Below are positions 7,403 to 15,920 of a stretch of 29,945 nt of DNA, in pieces. Source of the stretch: Bacteroidales bacterium (GTDB lineage: Bacteria; Bacteroidota; Bacteroidia; Bacteroidales; UBA932); assembly GCA_017614795.1 (NCBI GenBank), contig JAGABD010000051.1, positions 1-29,945 of the forward strand, given 5' to 3'. The notes beneath the pieces were generated by a model. It did no database searches, was not told where the DNA came from, and saw only the letters and a program-made list of their open reading frames with translations. The position numbers and the translations under genes were made by a program. Position 1 is the first letter of the stretch. The number at the start of each line of letters is the position of its first letter.

Positions 7403-8176
7403 ATGGAAAAGGGGTTGTTATGGGCCGCAGCATTCATCGCCGCGCTGTCCTGCACCAGCATCAAGGAAGACAGGAGCCGCTGCCTCGCGGAATACACCAT
7501 CGTGTTTTCCGGACCGGAACAGACGGAGGGGGAGGAGTACTCCTTCTCCGTGTCCGGAACGGGATTGAGCGACGGATTCATCTACGAAGGGGGCGAGCAG
7601 CCGAGGGTGTACTCGCTGCCCAGGCAGCCCCTTGCCCTTTGCGCTTCCTGCGGATGGAAGGGAACCGGGCCCTACAGGGTGCGGTTCGGAAACTCCTGCG
7701 ATTCAGTCTATACCGGAAGGTCCAGGACTTTCTGCAAAGGCGAAAGCGGAGAGGACAGGATTGTGCTTCACAAGGATTTCGCGACGCTGTTCATCGCCCA
7801 GGAGCTCGCTCCGGGGACGAAACCCTGGGAAATAGTCGTAGAGGCGGACGTCTGCGGCATAGATCCCAAGGACGGCAGCCTTCAGCGAGGCGCGTTCAGA
7901 TTCAGTCCGGTCCAGTCGCCGGGAGGTTCGCTCAGCACGGTTGAGGTCCGCATTCCCCGCCAGTCCGAGGGCTTCAGGCTGAATTTCATTCATCCGGGGA
8001 ACGTGAGGCCGATAAAGACCGTGGATTTCGACGCGGAGGCGGCCGGATCCATCGGCTATTCCTGGCTGCGGGAAGATTTGGAGGACATCAGCATCACGGC
8101 GGATCTCACCGCCGGAGTCGTCGTGGCTGAAGTCTTGAAATGGGATGACGGTGGCGGTTCAAGCATATTGTTATGA
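7403..8176 (+). CDS. Mfa2/FimB-like fimbrial anchor subunit
   Basis: A 257-aa lipoprotein with the signal peptide ending AALSC (Cys17). The mature start SIKEDRSRC followed by EYTIVFSG closely resembles the Mfa2/FimB family, the cell-proximal subunits that end and anchor type V fimbriae in the outer membrane and set their length. The C-terminus VVVAEVLKWDDGGGSSILL mirrors that of the preceding fimbrillin, as expected for a pilus-incorporated subunit. The ATG at 7403 is 1 nt after the preceding stop in the junction TAGTATGGAA, and the stop overlaps the next start by 4 nt (ATGA). It is shorter than many Mfa2 proteins (about 300 aa) but looks complete. Confidence 0.82.
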   Translation: MEKGLLWAAAFIAALSCTSIKEDRSRCLAEYTIVFSGPEQTEGEEYSFSVSGTGLSDGFIYEGGEQPRVYSLPRQPLALCASCGWKGTGPYRVRFGNSCDSVYTGRSRTFCKGESGEDRIVLHKDFATLFIAQELAPGTKPWEIVVEADVCGIDPKDGSLQRGAFRFSPVQSPGGSLSTVEVRIPRQSEGFRLNFIHPGNVRPIKTVDFDAEAAGSIGYSWLREDLEDISITADLTAGVVVAEVLKWDDGGGSSILL

Positions 8177-10614
8177 AAAGATTGTTATCATTGGCCTGCA
8201 TGCTGGCCTGCATCCAGGCTTGCTCGAGAAGGGAACTGACAGTTCCTCCGGAGAGCGGTGGAACGGCAAGGCTGAAAATAGGAACAGGCATTTCAACGCG
8301 GTCCTCGATGTTCGATGCCGAAAATGAAAGCACCGTAAGCCGTTTCATCCTGGCCTCCTACAGGGACGGATTCCTGGCTTCGACGGAGTGCTACAGCGCC
8401 GAAGGCGGGGATTTTACCGCCGCCGCGGATATAGAGCTCCCCATATCGGTGAACAGCGGATATGCGTATACCTTCTATGTCCTGGCGAACTTTGGCGATA
8501 TGGATGTCGAAGGTCTGTTTCCCCCGTATGAACAAGATGTGGCGGATATGATCGTAGTCCCTGGAATGTCGGGGGACGGATGCCTTCCGATGGCGGGGAG
8601 AGGCAGCCTGGACCGGCAAGGCGGAACGGTGGAGGTGGAACTTACAAGACTCGTCGCAAAGCTGTGCTGCAACATCACCCTGCCTGTCGGAGCGGTGCTT
8701 GAAGAAGCCCGACTCTGTCAGACGCCCCTGATGTCAAGGCCTTTCGGACACGCTTATGCCGCGGATCCGGATTCGGTGGAAGACGGGGACTTCTTTTCCT
8801 TTTCCGACGTTTCCGGCTATGTCCACGGTCCGTCAGGCGTGGAAGGATATACTGTCACGAGCGAGCCTCTGTACGTGCTCGAGAATATGCAGGGCGAAGA
8901 ATCGGGCAACTCCGACCCTTGGCGCAAATACCCATCCGACGCCGGGAGGGCATCTTCGGCGACATATATAATAATGGATATAGCTTTCCCCGACGGCCCG
9001 GTCGAGCTGCGTTTTTATCTTGGAGCGAACGCCTCGGGAGACTACAATCTGGAACGGAACGGCAGCTATACGCTGAACTTGTCGATATGGGATTCGCAAG
9101 CTACGCGCTCGGGATGGAGCATGCTGGATTTGCGCTGCACCGACAATTGGCCCGGAGGCGATTTCCTGGTGGGACAGGTGCGCAGAACCAGTTTCATTTC
9201 GCCGGACGTGACGCTGTCCGTATCGGAGGAATCGGAAGGAATCGTGGGCCTGGATACGGACGGGCAGGGCAACTGGTATATTTCCGGTCTTAAAGCAGGT
9301 GTGGCGCTGATTGACGTAATCGCTGAAAACACGGTCCAGTGGACTACTTCCTATGCCGTGAAGGCTTGGAACGGAACTGCCGGCGAACTGCCGCTGGGTA
9401 TTCACGGAAATGCCGTAGGAGTCTTTTCGAACGTAGTTGCCGGAGGACGTACTCTGCAGGCGACGGATACGCCTGTGACGGAAATGCCCGATGATGCATC
9501 GCTGCTGTGCGCAGAAGTCCTGCGAACTGCCTTGTACGGTGCCGACGGAGGGAATCTGCCCCGCTTTACAGACAATTCCGTCATTCCGTGGGGAGCGGTC
9601 GGCAAGGGCAGCGCGAACGCCTCTTTCCCCGGGCGCCCGGACAGCCTTTTCGTGGCGGATCCCGCCGATTGGGAAAACCGATACGGAGCGGAGCGGCTTT
9701 ATGAACACGCCTTCAGTCTTTCGTCCGCCGACATCTCCCTGGATATCACTGTAAGAATCAGCAATGCTCTTTGCACTCCCGACACGAATACCGTGAAAAT
9801 AATGTACGATGATTATGTGAAGGTGAAGCCTCAAAGCCAATTAGCTTTAAGATGGCGCCCGCGAAATCCGGGCGGCAATCCCGTTCCGCCTGCGTCTCAA
9901 GTGAACATTGTAACGGTTCCCCTGACATATCCACGCTATGCCAACGAAGCGATGGTTTACAGCTACGAAACATTCGGCGCTTCAATGTTTACGGTATTCA
10001 TCCTTCCGCAGGCTTCGCCGTATCTCTCTCACGCAATGGGCAGGATCGCCGTTTATGCCGACGTCACCAATCCGCGTTCCGGCGCTGTTTACCGTACGCC
10101 GCTGTTCCTGCAGGAGAATTATCTGCATTTTGTCTGCGGTGCGAAACGCATCTACTGCGGAAAGGGGAAGACCACGGGAGAATACACTTACGAGGCCCAC
10201 CTGGTCGGGGTGGCGGCGGATCTTTCCTATGACCTGAATGCAGCGGAAAACCGGAATCTGGTGGCTGAAGAATTGTCGAATACGCCGGGGCTCGTCCATT
10301 TCACAGGCACCCCCTTCATCTATCTGCCGCTGAACCCGCAGCACTACCCGTACGCTTTCGGCGCGAGGCAGGCTGCCCAAAGCGGCGGATACCTCGGGGA
10401 CATCCTGTATTACGATTATTTCCTCGGGAGTTTCGACCCCGCAACGGACGACATCCGCGACTTCTATTTGAATTCGGACGACAGGACTCTTGTGGATGCC
10501 GAGCCCCTGTACGATATTGACACGCGAAAAACCAGCCTCCTTTACGGGGACTGGCTGGTTCTTCACAAAGTTCAGGAACTTGACGAATCCTGCTATGGAT
10601 GGCTTGACAATTAG
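8173..10614 (+). CDS. DUF4906-type large fimbrial (tip/adhesin-like) lipoprotein
   Basis: An 813-aa lipoprotein with lipobox IQAC (Cys17). The mature N-terminus (GTARLKIGTGISTRSS) is typical of fimbrial accessory proteins. The first ~300 residues look fimbrillin-like (ASYRDGFLASTECYS, VELTRLVAKLCCNITLPVGA). Residues about 340-400 resemble an Ig-like domain (VTLSVSEESEGIVGLDTDGQ). The long C-terminal part ends in DESCYGWLDN and fits the large DUF4906 proteins that follow fimA/fimB genes in Bacteroides, where they are likely tip or adhesin components. The gene overlaps the preceding one by 4 nt, so translation is probably coupled. Its stop codon overlaps that of the convergent transporter gene within TTAG. 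The DUF4906 match is from memory of family layout, so moderately sure. Confidence 0.75.
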   Translation: MKRLLSLACMLACIQACSRRELTVPPESGGTARLKIGTGISTRSSMFDAENESTVSRFILASYRDGFLASTECYSAEGGDFTAAADIELPISVNSGYAYTFYVLANFGDMDVEGLFPPYEQDVADMIVVPGMSGDGCLPMAGRGSLDRQGGTVEVELTRLVAKLCCNITLPVGAVLEEARLCQTPLMSRPFGHAYAADPDSVEDGDFFSFSDVSGYVHGPSGVEGYTVTSEPLYVLENMQGEESGNSDPWRKYPSDAGRASSATYIIMDIAFPDGPVELRFYLGANASGDYNLERNGSYTLNLSIWDSQATRSGWSMLDLRCTDNWPGGDFLVGQVRRTSFISPDVTLSVSEESEGIVGLDTDGQGNWYISGLKAGVALIDVIAENTVQWTTSYAVKAWNGTAGELPLGIHGNAVGVFSNVVAGGRTLQATDTPVTEMPDDASLLCAEVLRTALYGADGGNLPRFTDNSVIPWGAVGKGSANASFPGRPDSLFVADPADWENRYGAERLYEHAFSLSSADISLDITVRISNALCTPDTNTVKIMYDDYVKVKPQSQLALRWRPRNPGGNPVPPASQVNIVTVPLTYPRYANEAMVYSYETFGASMFTVFILPQASPYLSHAMGRIAVYADVTNPRSGAVYRTPLFLQENYLHFVCGAKRIYCGKGKTTGEYTYEAHLVGVAADLSYDLNAAENRNLVAEELSNTPGLVHFTGTPFIYLPLNPQHYPYAFGARQAAQSGGYLGDILYYDYFLGSFDPATDDIRDFYLNSDDRTLVDAEPLYDIDTRKTSLLYGDWLVLHKVQELDESCYGWLDN

Positions 10615-11894
10615 GCTTGCTGCGCTTTCTTCGCCTTTTCGGGATCCTTGAAGAGGATGAGGAAGAGGAGGCCTACCACGAAGGCGTAGCCGGCGAAGAT
10701 GTACCAGGCTTTCGGCCAGGACGGGACCGCGGCGCTGTACACCGTGGCATCCACGACCGCTCCCGCGCAAAGGGTTCCGACCGTGGCACCGAGGCCGTTG
10801 GTCATAAGCATGAACACGCCCTGCGCGCTGGACCTGATGTCCGCGCTTGTGTTCTCGTTGACGTAGAGCGAACCGGAAATGTTGAAGAAGTCGAACGCCA
10901 CGCCGTAGACTATGCAGCTGAGGATGAAGAGCAGCACTCCCGGCATTGCGGGGTTGCCGGCTCCGAACAGGCCGAAACGGAAGACCCAGGCGAACATCGC
11001 CATAAGCATCACCTTCTTGATGCCGAAGCGCTTCATGCAGATGGGGATGAGCAGGATGCAGAGGGTTTCGGAAGCCTGCGAAATGGCTATGAGAGCGTTG
11101 GAGTTCTTTACCGCGAAGGTGTTCGCCAGGGAAGGATCCGCGGCGAAGGAGCCGAGGAATGTGTTGGCATAGCCGTTGGTGACCTGGAGCGAAGCGCCGA
11201 GCAGCATCGAGAAGATGAAGAACACGGCGAACTGGCCCTGCTTGAAGAGGCTGAAGGCCTTCAGCCCGAAGGCTTCCGCGAGGCTCTTGGATTCACCGCG
11301 GTTGATGTCGCATGCGGGCATTGTCAGCGCATATCCGCAAAGCACCAGCGAAAGGATGCCCGAGGAGAAGAGCTGGTTGTAGTTGTCCTGGAGAGCTACT
11401 CCGCCGATTGTCATGAAGTTGGTGAGCAGCATGCTGGCGATGAAGCCGACGGTGCCGAACACGCGGAGGGGAGGGAATGCGGTAACAGGGTCCAATCCCG
11501 CCTTGCCGAGGGCGTTGTATGCCACTGAATTGGAAATGGCGATTGTCGGCATATAGAAGGCGACGCTGATGCTGTAGAGGGTGAACAGCGGTGCGAAACT
11601 GACCGCGCCGCCCGCCGTCATGCAGTAGTATCCGGCTCCAAGCATAAAGAGACCTGCGAGGCCGTGGCAGAGGGAAAGGGTCTTCTGCGCGGGGATGAAG
11701 CGGTCGGCCACGATGCCCATAAGGGTAGGCATGAATATGGACACGATGCCCTGCATCGCGAAGAACCATTTGATCTGCGGACCAAGTCCGGCCATCCCGA
11801 GATAGCGGCCGAGGGAAGTAAGGTATGCACCCCAGGCGCCATACTGGAGGATGAGCATCAGGACGAGCCTGATTTTGAGCTGATTGTTTTTCAT
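10611..11894 (-). CDS. Nucleoside:H+ symporter, NupG/XapB-type MFS permease
   Basis: A 427-aa inner-membrane protein with about twelve hydrophobic segments. The N-terminus (LKIRLVLMLILQYGAWGAYLTSLGRYL, then FMPTLMGIVADRFI) closely resembles E. coli NupG and its relatives, proton-driven nucleoside importers of the major facilitator superfamily. Further segments such as FDFFNISGSLYVNENTSADIR and SSAQGVFMLMTNGLGA fit the same family. It would feed nucleosides into salvage, in keeping with hpt and dut nearby. The gene is alone on its strand, with a divergent promoter region shared with tgt. Its TAA and the TAG of the DUF4906 gene overlap within TTAG at 10611-10614. Substrate range (purine, pyrimidine or both) cannot be read from the sequence. 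Confidence 0.88.
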   Translation of the reverse strand: MKNNQLKIRLVLMLILQYGAWGAYLTSLGRYLGMAGLGPQIKWFFAMQGIVSIFMPTLMGIVADRFIPAQKTLSLCHGLAGLFMLGAGYYCMTAGGAVSFAPLFTLYSISVAFYMPTIAISNSVAYNALGKAGLDPVTAFPPLRVFGTVGFIASMLLTNFMTIGGVALQDNYNQLFSSGILSLVLCGYALTMPACDINRGESKSLAEAFGLKAFSLFKQGQFAVFFIFSMLLGASLQVTNGYANTFLGSFAADPSLANTFAVKNSNALIAISQASETLCILLIPICMKRFGIKKVMLMAMFAWVFRFGLFGAGNPAMPGVLLFILSCIVYGVAFDFFNISGSLYVNENTSADIRSSAQGVFMLMTNGLGATVGTLCAGAVVDATVYSAAVPSWPKAWYIFAGYAFVVGLLFLILFKDPEKAKKAQQA

Positions 11895-11928
11895 TATTCC
11901 GTGGTTTTAGTTTGCGTTTTGTAGCTAA

Positions 11929-11936
11929 CAAATTTA
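11929..11936 (-). promoter_or_regulatory. -7 box of the nucleoside permease promoter
   Basis: The minus strand reads TAAATTTG, an exact TAnnTTTG. It lies 34 bp ahead of the ATG at 11894, giving a leader of about 28 nt. I see no clear TTTG -33 box; that region overlaps the divergent tgt promoter. Confidence 0.5.
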
Positions 11937-11958
11937 CAAGTTTTCCGTGAATAATGAT

Positions 11959-11966
11959 TATATTTG
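11959..11966 (+). promoter_or_regulatory. -7 box of tgt, almost touching the start codon
   Basis: TATATTTG matches TAnnTTTG exactly and ends only 4 nt before the tgt ATG at 11971. With the usual distance of about 5-8 nt from box to transcription start, the mRNA would begin at or just inside the ATG. No good -33 TTTG is visible. Confidence 0.5.
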
Positions 11967-11970
11967 AAAG

Positions 11971-13101
11971 ATGAAATTTACGCTGCTCGGCAAAGACCCC
12001 GGTTCCGGGGCTCGCAGAGGAACTCTGGAGACGGACCACGGACGCATCGAAACGCCCGTCTTCATGCCGGTAGGCACCGTAGGTTCGGTCAAAGGCGTCT
12101 ACCACAGGGATCTCCACGAGGACATCAAGGCGGAAATAATCCTGGGCAACACCTATCATCTCTATCTCCGCCCCGGGCTGGACATCCTCCGTCAGGCGGG
12201 CGGACTCCACAAGTTCGAGAACTGGGACGGCCCCATCCTCACCGACAGCGGCGGCTTCCAGGTGTTCTCTCTCAGCCCCATCCGCAAGATCACCCCGGAG
12301 GGCTTCACGTTCTCCAGCCACATCGACGGCTCGCGCCACATATTCACCCCCGAGAACAATGTGGATACCCAGCGCATAATCGGCGCCGACATAATAATGG
12401 CCCTCGACGAATGCTGCCCCGGCGATGCCGACCACGCCTACGCGCTCAAGTCGCTGAACCTCACCAAGAACTGGCTGGAACGCTTCGTCAAACGCTTCAG
12501 GGAAACAGAACCTCTCTACGGCTACTCGCAGTGCTTCTTCCCTATAATCCAGGGCTGTACCTATCCCGACCTCCGCAAAGAGGCGGTGGAGCACGCGACG
12601 GGTTTCGATGCAGACGGCTATGCCATAGGAGGCCTTGCAGTGGGCGAACCCACCGAGAAGATGTACGAGATGCTCGAACTGGTTTGCCCCATGCTGCCGG
12701 AAGACCGTCCCCGCTACCTTATGGGCGTCGGCACCCCGGCGAACATACTCGAGGCCATCTCCAGGGGAGTGGACATGTTCGACTGCGTGATGCCCACGCG
12801 CAATGCCCGCAACGGGATGATTTTCACCTGGAACGGCATAATGAACATGCGCAACGAGAAATGGAAGGACGATTTCTCCCCGCTGGATCCCGAGGGTACG
12901 TCTTTTGTAGACAAGGCATACTCGAAAGCTTACCTGAGGCATCTCTTCATCGCGGGGGAGATGTTCGCCGGGATGATTGCGAGCGAGCACAACCTCGCCT
13001 TCTACCTCGACCTGGTGCGGCAGTCCCGCGCCCATATCGAAGCGGGCGATTTCGCATCGTGGAAGGATGCCGTGGTTAAAAAGGTAAGTACAAGATTATG
13101 A
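11971..13101 (+). CDS. tgt: tRNA-guanine transglycosylase (queuosine synthesis)
   Basis: A 376-aa TGT. It exchanges the wobble guanine of tRNAs with GUN anticodons (Asp, Asn, His, Tyr) for a queuosine precursor (preQ1 in most bacteria). Key parts are seen: TDSGGFQVFSL with Asp92, the nucleophile region FDCVMPTRNARNG with Asp271, and the substrate loop GGLAVGEP with the Val expected in preQ1-using bacterial enzymes. The zinc site is unusual. Where the E. coli and Zymomonas enzymes have CxCxxC (around residues 308-314), this protein reads DPEGTSFVDKAYSKAY without any Cys, while the later His (340) is kept. From memory, other Bacteroidetes TGTs look alike here, so it is probably a lineage trait. 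It overlaps the following permease gene by 4 nt (ATGA). Confidence 0.95.
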   Translation: MKFTLLGKDPGSGARRGTLETDHGRIETPVFMPVGTVGSVKGVYHRDLHEDIKAEIILGNTYHLYLRPGLDILRQAGGLHKFENWDGPILTDSGGFQVFSLSPIRKITPEGFTFSSHIDGSRHIFTPENNVDTQRIIGADIIMALDECCPGDADHAYALKSLNLTKNWLERFVKRFRETEPLYGYSQCFFPIIQGCTYPDLRKEAVEHATGFDADGYAIGGLAVGEPTEKMYEMLELVCPMLPEDRPRYLMGVGTPANILEAISRGVDMFDCVMPTRNARNGMIFTWNGIMNMRNEKWKDDFSPLDPEGTSFVDKAYSKAYLRHLFIAGEMFAGMIASEHNLAFYLDLVRQSRAHIEAGDFASWKDAVVKKVSTRL

Positions 13102-14177
13102 AGAAGATAGACTGGTACATAAGCAAGAAGTTCCTGCTCACTTTCGGGGCGGCGATTCTCCTTATAATAGGTATCGTCATCATCTTCGACATCTCCGAAA
13201 AGATAGATTATTTCGTCAAGAACGAGGCTCCGCTGAAAGCGATCATAGTGGATTACTACCTGAACTTCATCCCGTACTTCATGAATATGTTCAGCCCTCT
13301 GTTCGTATTCATCACGGTAATCTTCTTTACATCGCGCCTCGCCGGCAACTCGGAGATAATTGCGATGCTCTCGGGCGGCATCAGCTACGCCCGCCTGCTG
13401 GTGCCCTACATAGGTTGCGCCATCCTCATCGCCCTGCTGTCGCTGAGCCTCAATCTCTTCGTAATCCCGAAGGCGAACGTCAAGCGCGCGGTGTTCGAAG
13501 AGGAGTACGTGAAGCACCGCAACAAGTTCAAGCGCCGCAACATCCACTACCAGATATCCCCCGGCCAGTTCGTCTACGTCGAGTCGTTCTCCTCGTGGAA
13601 CAACACCGCTTACAAGTTCAGCCTCGAGAAGATAACCGACAACAAACTGGAGAGCAAGCTTTCCGCGGAGACCGCAGTCTGGGACAGCACGATGGACGGC
13701 TGGCACCTGCGCAACTGGTTCATCCGCGACTATTCCTCGGGCCTCGAGGACCATATCCGCCTTGGCGAAAAACTCGACACCGTGATCGCGCTGAAGGTGA
13801 CCGACTTCTACCGTAACGAGAAGACGGTGGAATCGCTCAACCAGAAGCAGCTCAACCAGCTGATAGCCACTCAGAAGATGAGGGGAGACGCGAACGTGAT
13901 GTACGCCCAGATCGAGAAGCACACACGCTCGGCGCTGCCGTTCTCGGCCATCATCCTGACGATAATGGGGGTGGCCCTCTCCTCGCGGAAGACGCGGGGA
14001 GGAATAGGGTGGAACATCGGCATAGGCATCGCCCTGGCCTTCTCCTACATCCTCTTCCTGCGATTCTCGCAAATGTTCGTCTACACCGGCACCATGCCGG
14101 CCGCGCTGGCGTTGTGGACGCCCAACATATTGTTTGCATTGATAACGGTGGTCCTTTACCAAAAGGCACAGAAATAG
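13098..14177 (+). CDS. LptF/LptG-family LPS export permease
   Basis: A 359-aa inner-membrane protein of the YjgP/YjgQ (LptF/LptG) family. These permeases extract lipopolysaccharide from the inner membrane, powered by the LptB ATPase, and pass it to the LptC-A-D bridge. The typical layout is visible: an N-terminal helix after IDWYISKKFLLTF, two more helices to about residue 120 (including SGGISYARLLVPY), a periplasmic beta-jellyroll-like part (about 130-260), and three C-terminal helices starting at RSALPFSAIILTIMGVALSS. It cannot be assigned to LptF or LptG with certainty, because Bacteroidetes carry two such genes. The tgt stop and this start overlap (ATGA), and dut follows 6 nt later, so it belongs to the tgt-permease-dut-murF operon. 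Confidence 0.9.
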   Translation: MKKIDWYISKKFLLTFGAAILLIIGIVIIFDISEKIDYFVKNEAPLKAIIVDYYLNFIPYFMNMFSPLFVFITVIFFTSRLAGNSEIIAMLSGGISYARLLVPYIGCAILIALLSLSLNLFVIPKANVKRAVFEEEYVKHRNKFKRRNIHYQISPGQFVYVESFSSWNNTAYKFSLEKITDNKLESKLSAETAVWDSTMDGWHLRNWFIRDYSSGLEDHIRLGEKLDTVIALKVTDFYRNEKTVESLNQKQLNQLIATQKMRGDANVMYAQIEKHTRSALPFSAIILTIMGVALSSRKTRGGIGWNIGIGIALAFSYILFLRFSQMFVYTGTMPAALALWTPNILFALITVVLYQKAQK

Positions 14178-14183
14178 TTCACG

Positions 14184-14618
14184 ATGAAAGTCAAAGTAGT
14201 CAACAAGGGCGCCAACGCCCTCCCGCAGTATGCGACGCCCGCCGCCGCAGGAATGGATGTCAGGGCTTCGATACCCGCTCCGATAGTGCTCAAACCCCTC
14301 GGCAGGGCGATCGTGCCCACGGGCCTCTTCATCGAGATTCCCGTAGGATACGAGGTTCAGGTGCGTCCGCGCAGCGGTCTTGCCGCCAAGAAGGGAATAA
14401 CCGTTCTCAATGCCCCCGGCACCATCGACGCCGACTATCGCGGAGAAGTCTGCGTTATACTCGTGAACCTTTCCGACAGCGACTTCACCGTCGAGCCCGG
14501 CGAGCGCATAGCACAGCTCGTGCTTGCCCGCCACGAGGTAATCGAGTGGGAAAGCGTGGATGAACTCGAAGCCAGCGAGAGGGGAGTGGGCGGATTCGGA
14601 AGCACCGGCACCAAATAG
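14184..14618 (+). CDS. dut: dUTP diphosphatase (dUTPase)
   Basis: A 144-aa trimeric-type dUTPase, which hydrolyses dUTP to dUMP and pyrophosphate, keeping uracil out of DNA and supplying dUMP for dTMP synthesis. All five family motifs are visible: AAGMDVRAS (1), [10 protein letters not shown] (2), [13 protein letters not shown] (3, with the catalytic Asp), [10 protein letters not shown] (4), and the C-terminal arm [11 protein letters not shown] (5), which closes over the active site. The length is normal. The gene lies 6 nt after the LptF/G gene and 9 nt ahead of murF. Confidence 0.96.
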   Translation: MKVKVVNKGANALPQYATPAAAGMDVRASIPAPIVLKPLGRAIVPTGLFIEIPVGYEVQVRPRSGLAAKKGITVLNAPGTIDADYRGEVCVILVNLSDSDFTVEPGERIAQLVLARHEVIEWESVDELEASERGVGGFGSTGTK

Positions 14619-14627
14619 CATAAGTCA

Positions 14628-15920
14628 ATGGGAATCAAGGAATTGTATGCCCTGTATCTCACCTGCGGATGCAGGGTGACTACGGACAGCCGCGCCATAG
14701 AGGGCGGCGAGATATTCTTCGCGCTGAGAGGCGAAAACTTCGATGGAAACAACTATGCGCAGCAGGCGCTCAAGGACGGTGCAGCCTATGCCGTGGTAAA
14801 TGCCGACGCCGATCTTTCCGGAGACAAGCTGATTCCGGTTGAGGATCCTCTGACTACGCTTCGCGACCTTGCAATCCATCATCGCGAAACCCTAGGAATT
14901 CCTGTGATAGGCCTGACGGGCACGAACGGCAAGACGACCACCAAGGAACTCATCGCCGCGGTTCTTTCACGAAAATACAGGATTACCGCAACCCAGGGTA
15001 ACCTGAACAACGATATCGGCGTACCCCTGAGCCTTCTGAAGATGCGCTCCGACACCGAACTCGCGGTAATCGAAATGGGCGCCAACCATCCCGACGACAT
15101 AGCGAAACTCGTAAAGGTCAGCCGACCCACCCACGGGCTCATCACCAACGTGGGCAAGGCCCATCTGCTCGGATTCGGCTCCATCGAGGGAGTGAAAGCG
15201 GCGAAGGGGGAACTCTACAACTGGCTGGGGGCCCACCACGGGCTCATTTTCCTCAATGAGGATGACACGGACCTTCGGGAGATGGCGAACCGCCAGCCCT
15301 GCCACCAGTTCGGCTACGGCCTTGCTGCCCAGGGAGCGAAGATTCTTCCCGCCACGTCGGAGTCGCCCTTCCTTGCGCTGGACGTTCCCGGCTACGGTGA
15401 AATCCATACGTCCCTCGTGGGAGCGTACAATGCCACCAACGTGCTCGCGGCCCTTGCCGTAGGGCGCTATTTCGGCGTGCCCGAGGCGGATGCGGTGGCT
15501 GCAATAGAGGCATATGCTCCCGCTAACCAGCGTTCCCAGATGCAGAAGACGGAACGCAATACCCTTATCGTAGATGCCTACAACGCCAATCCTTCTTCGA
15601 TGGCGGTTGCGTTGGACAACCTTGCAGCGGTGCAGGCTCCCCGAAAGCTCGCCCTGCTCGGAGAGATGCGCGAACTCGGCGCGGAATCGGAAACAGAACA
15701 TCAGGCCGTGGTGCGCAGGCTCCTCGACGCAGGACTCGACGCCCTGCTGGTGGGTGAGGAATTCATAAAAGCCACCCGGGAGTGCCGGGCGGCTTTCAAG
15801 TGCTTCGAAACTTCGGATGAACTGGCTGCCTGGCTGTCGGAGAATCCGGTAAGCGGCGCCACCATCCTTGTGAAGGGTTCCCGCGGAACCAGGATGGAAA
15901 AGGTTCTGCCTTCGCTTTAG
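14628..15920 (+). CDS. murF: UDP-MurNAc-tripeptide-D-alanyl-D-alanine ligase
   Basis: A 430-aa Mur ligase that adds D-Ala-D-Ala to UDP-MurNAc-tripeptide, the last cytoplasmic step of peptidoglycan precursor synthesis. The MurF-type N-terminal domain (TTDSRAIEGGEIFFALRGE, then NNYAQQALKDGAAYAVV) sets it apart from MurC, MurD and MurE. The ATP-binding P-loop GTNGKTTTKEL falls at about residues 98-108. The central domain carries EMGANHPDDI and NVGKAHLLGFGSIEG, and the C-terminal domain has VDAYNANPSSM and LLGEMRELG. It is the last gene of the tgt operon. Its TAG overlaps the TAA of the convergent adk gene within TTAG (15917-15920). Confidence 0.96.
   Translation: MGIKELYALYLTCGCRVTTDSRAIEGGEIFFALRGENFDGNNYAQQALKDGAAYAVVNADADLSGDKLIPVEDPLTTLRDLAIHHRETLGIPVIGLTGTNGKTTTKELIAAVLSRKYRITATQGNLNNDIGVPLSLLKMRSDTELAVIEMGANHPDDIAKLVKVSRPTHGLITNVGKAHLLGFGSIEGVKAAKGELYNWLGAHHGLIFLNEDDTDLREMANRQPCHQFGYGLAAQGAKILPATSESPFLALDVPGYGEIHTSLVGAYNATNVLAALAVGRYFGVPEADAVAAIEAYAPANQRSQMQKTERNTLIVDAYNANPSSMAVALDNLAAVQAPRKLALLGEMRELGAESETEHQAVVRRLLDAGLDALLVGEEFIKATRECRAAFKCFETSDELAAWLSENPVSGATILVKGSRGTRMEKVLPSL

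Noticed and set aside
12876..12996. tgt as a non-functional paralogue because of missing cysteines
   Set aside because: All catalytic and substrate-loop residues are kept, the length is normal and the gene heads a housekeeping operon, so it is more likely a working variant.
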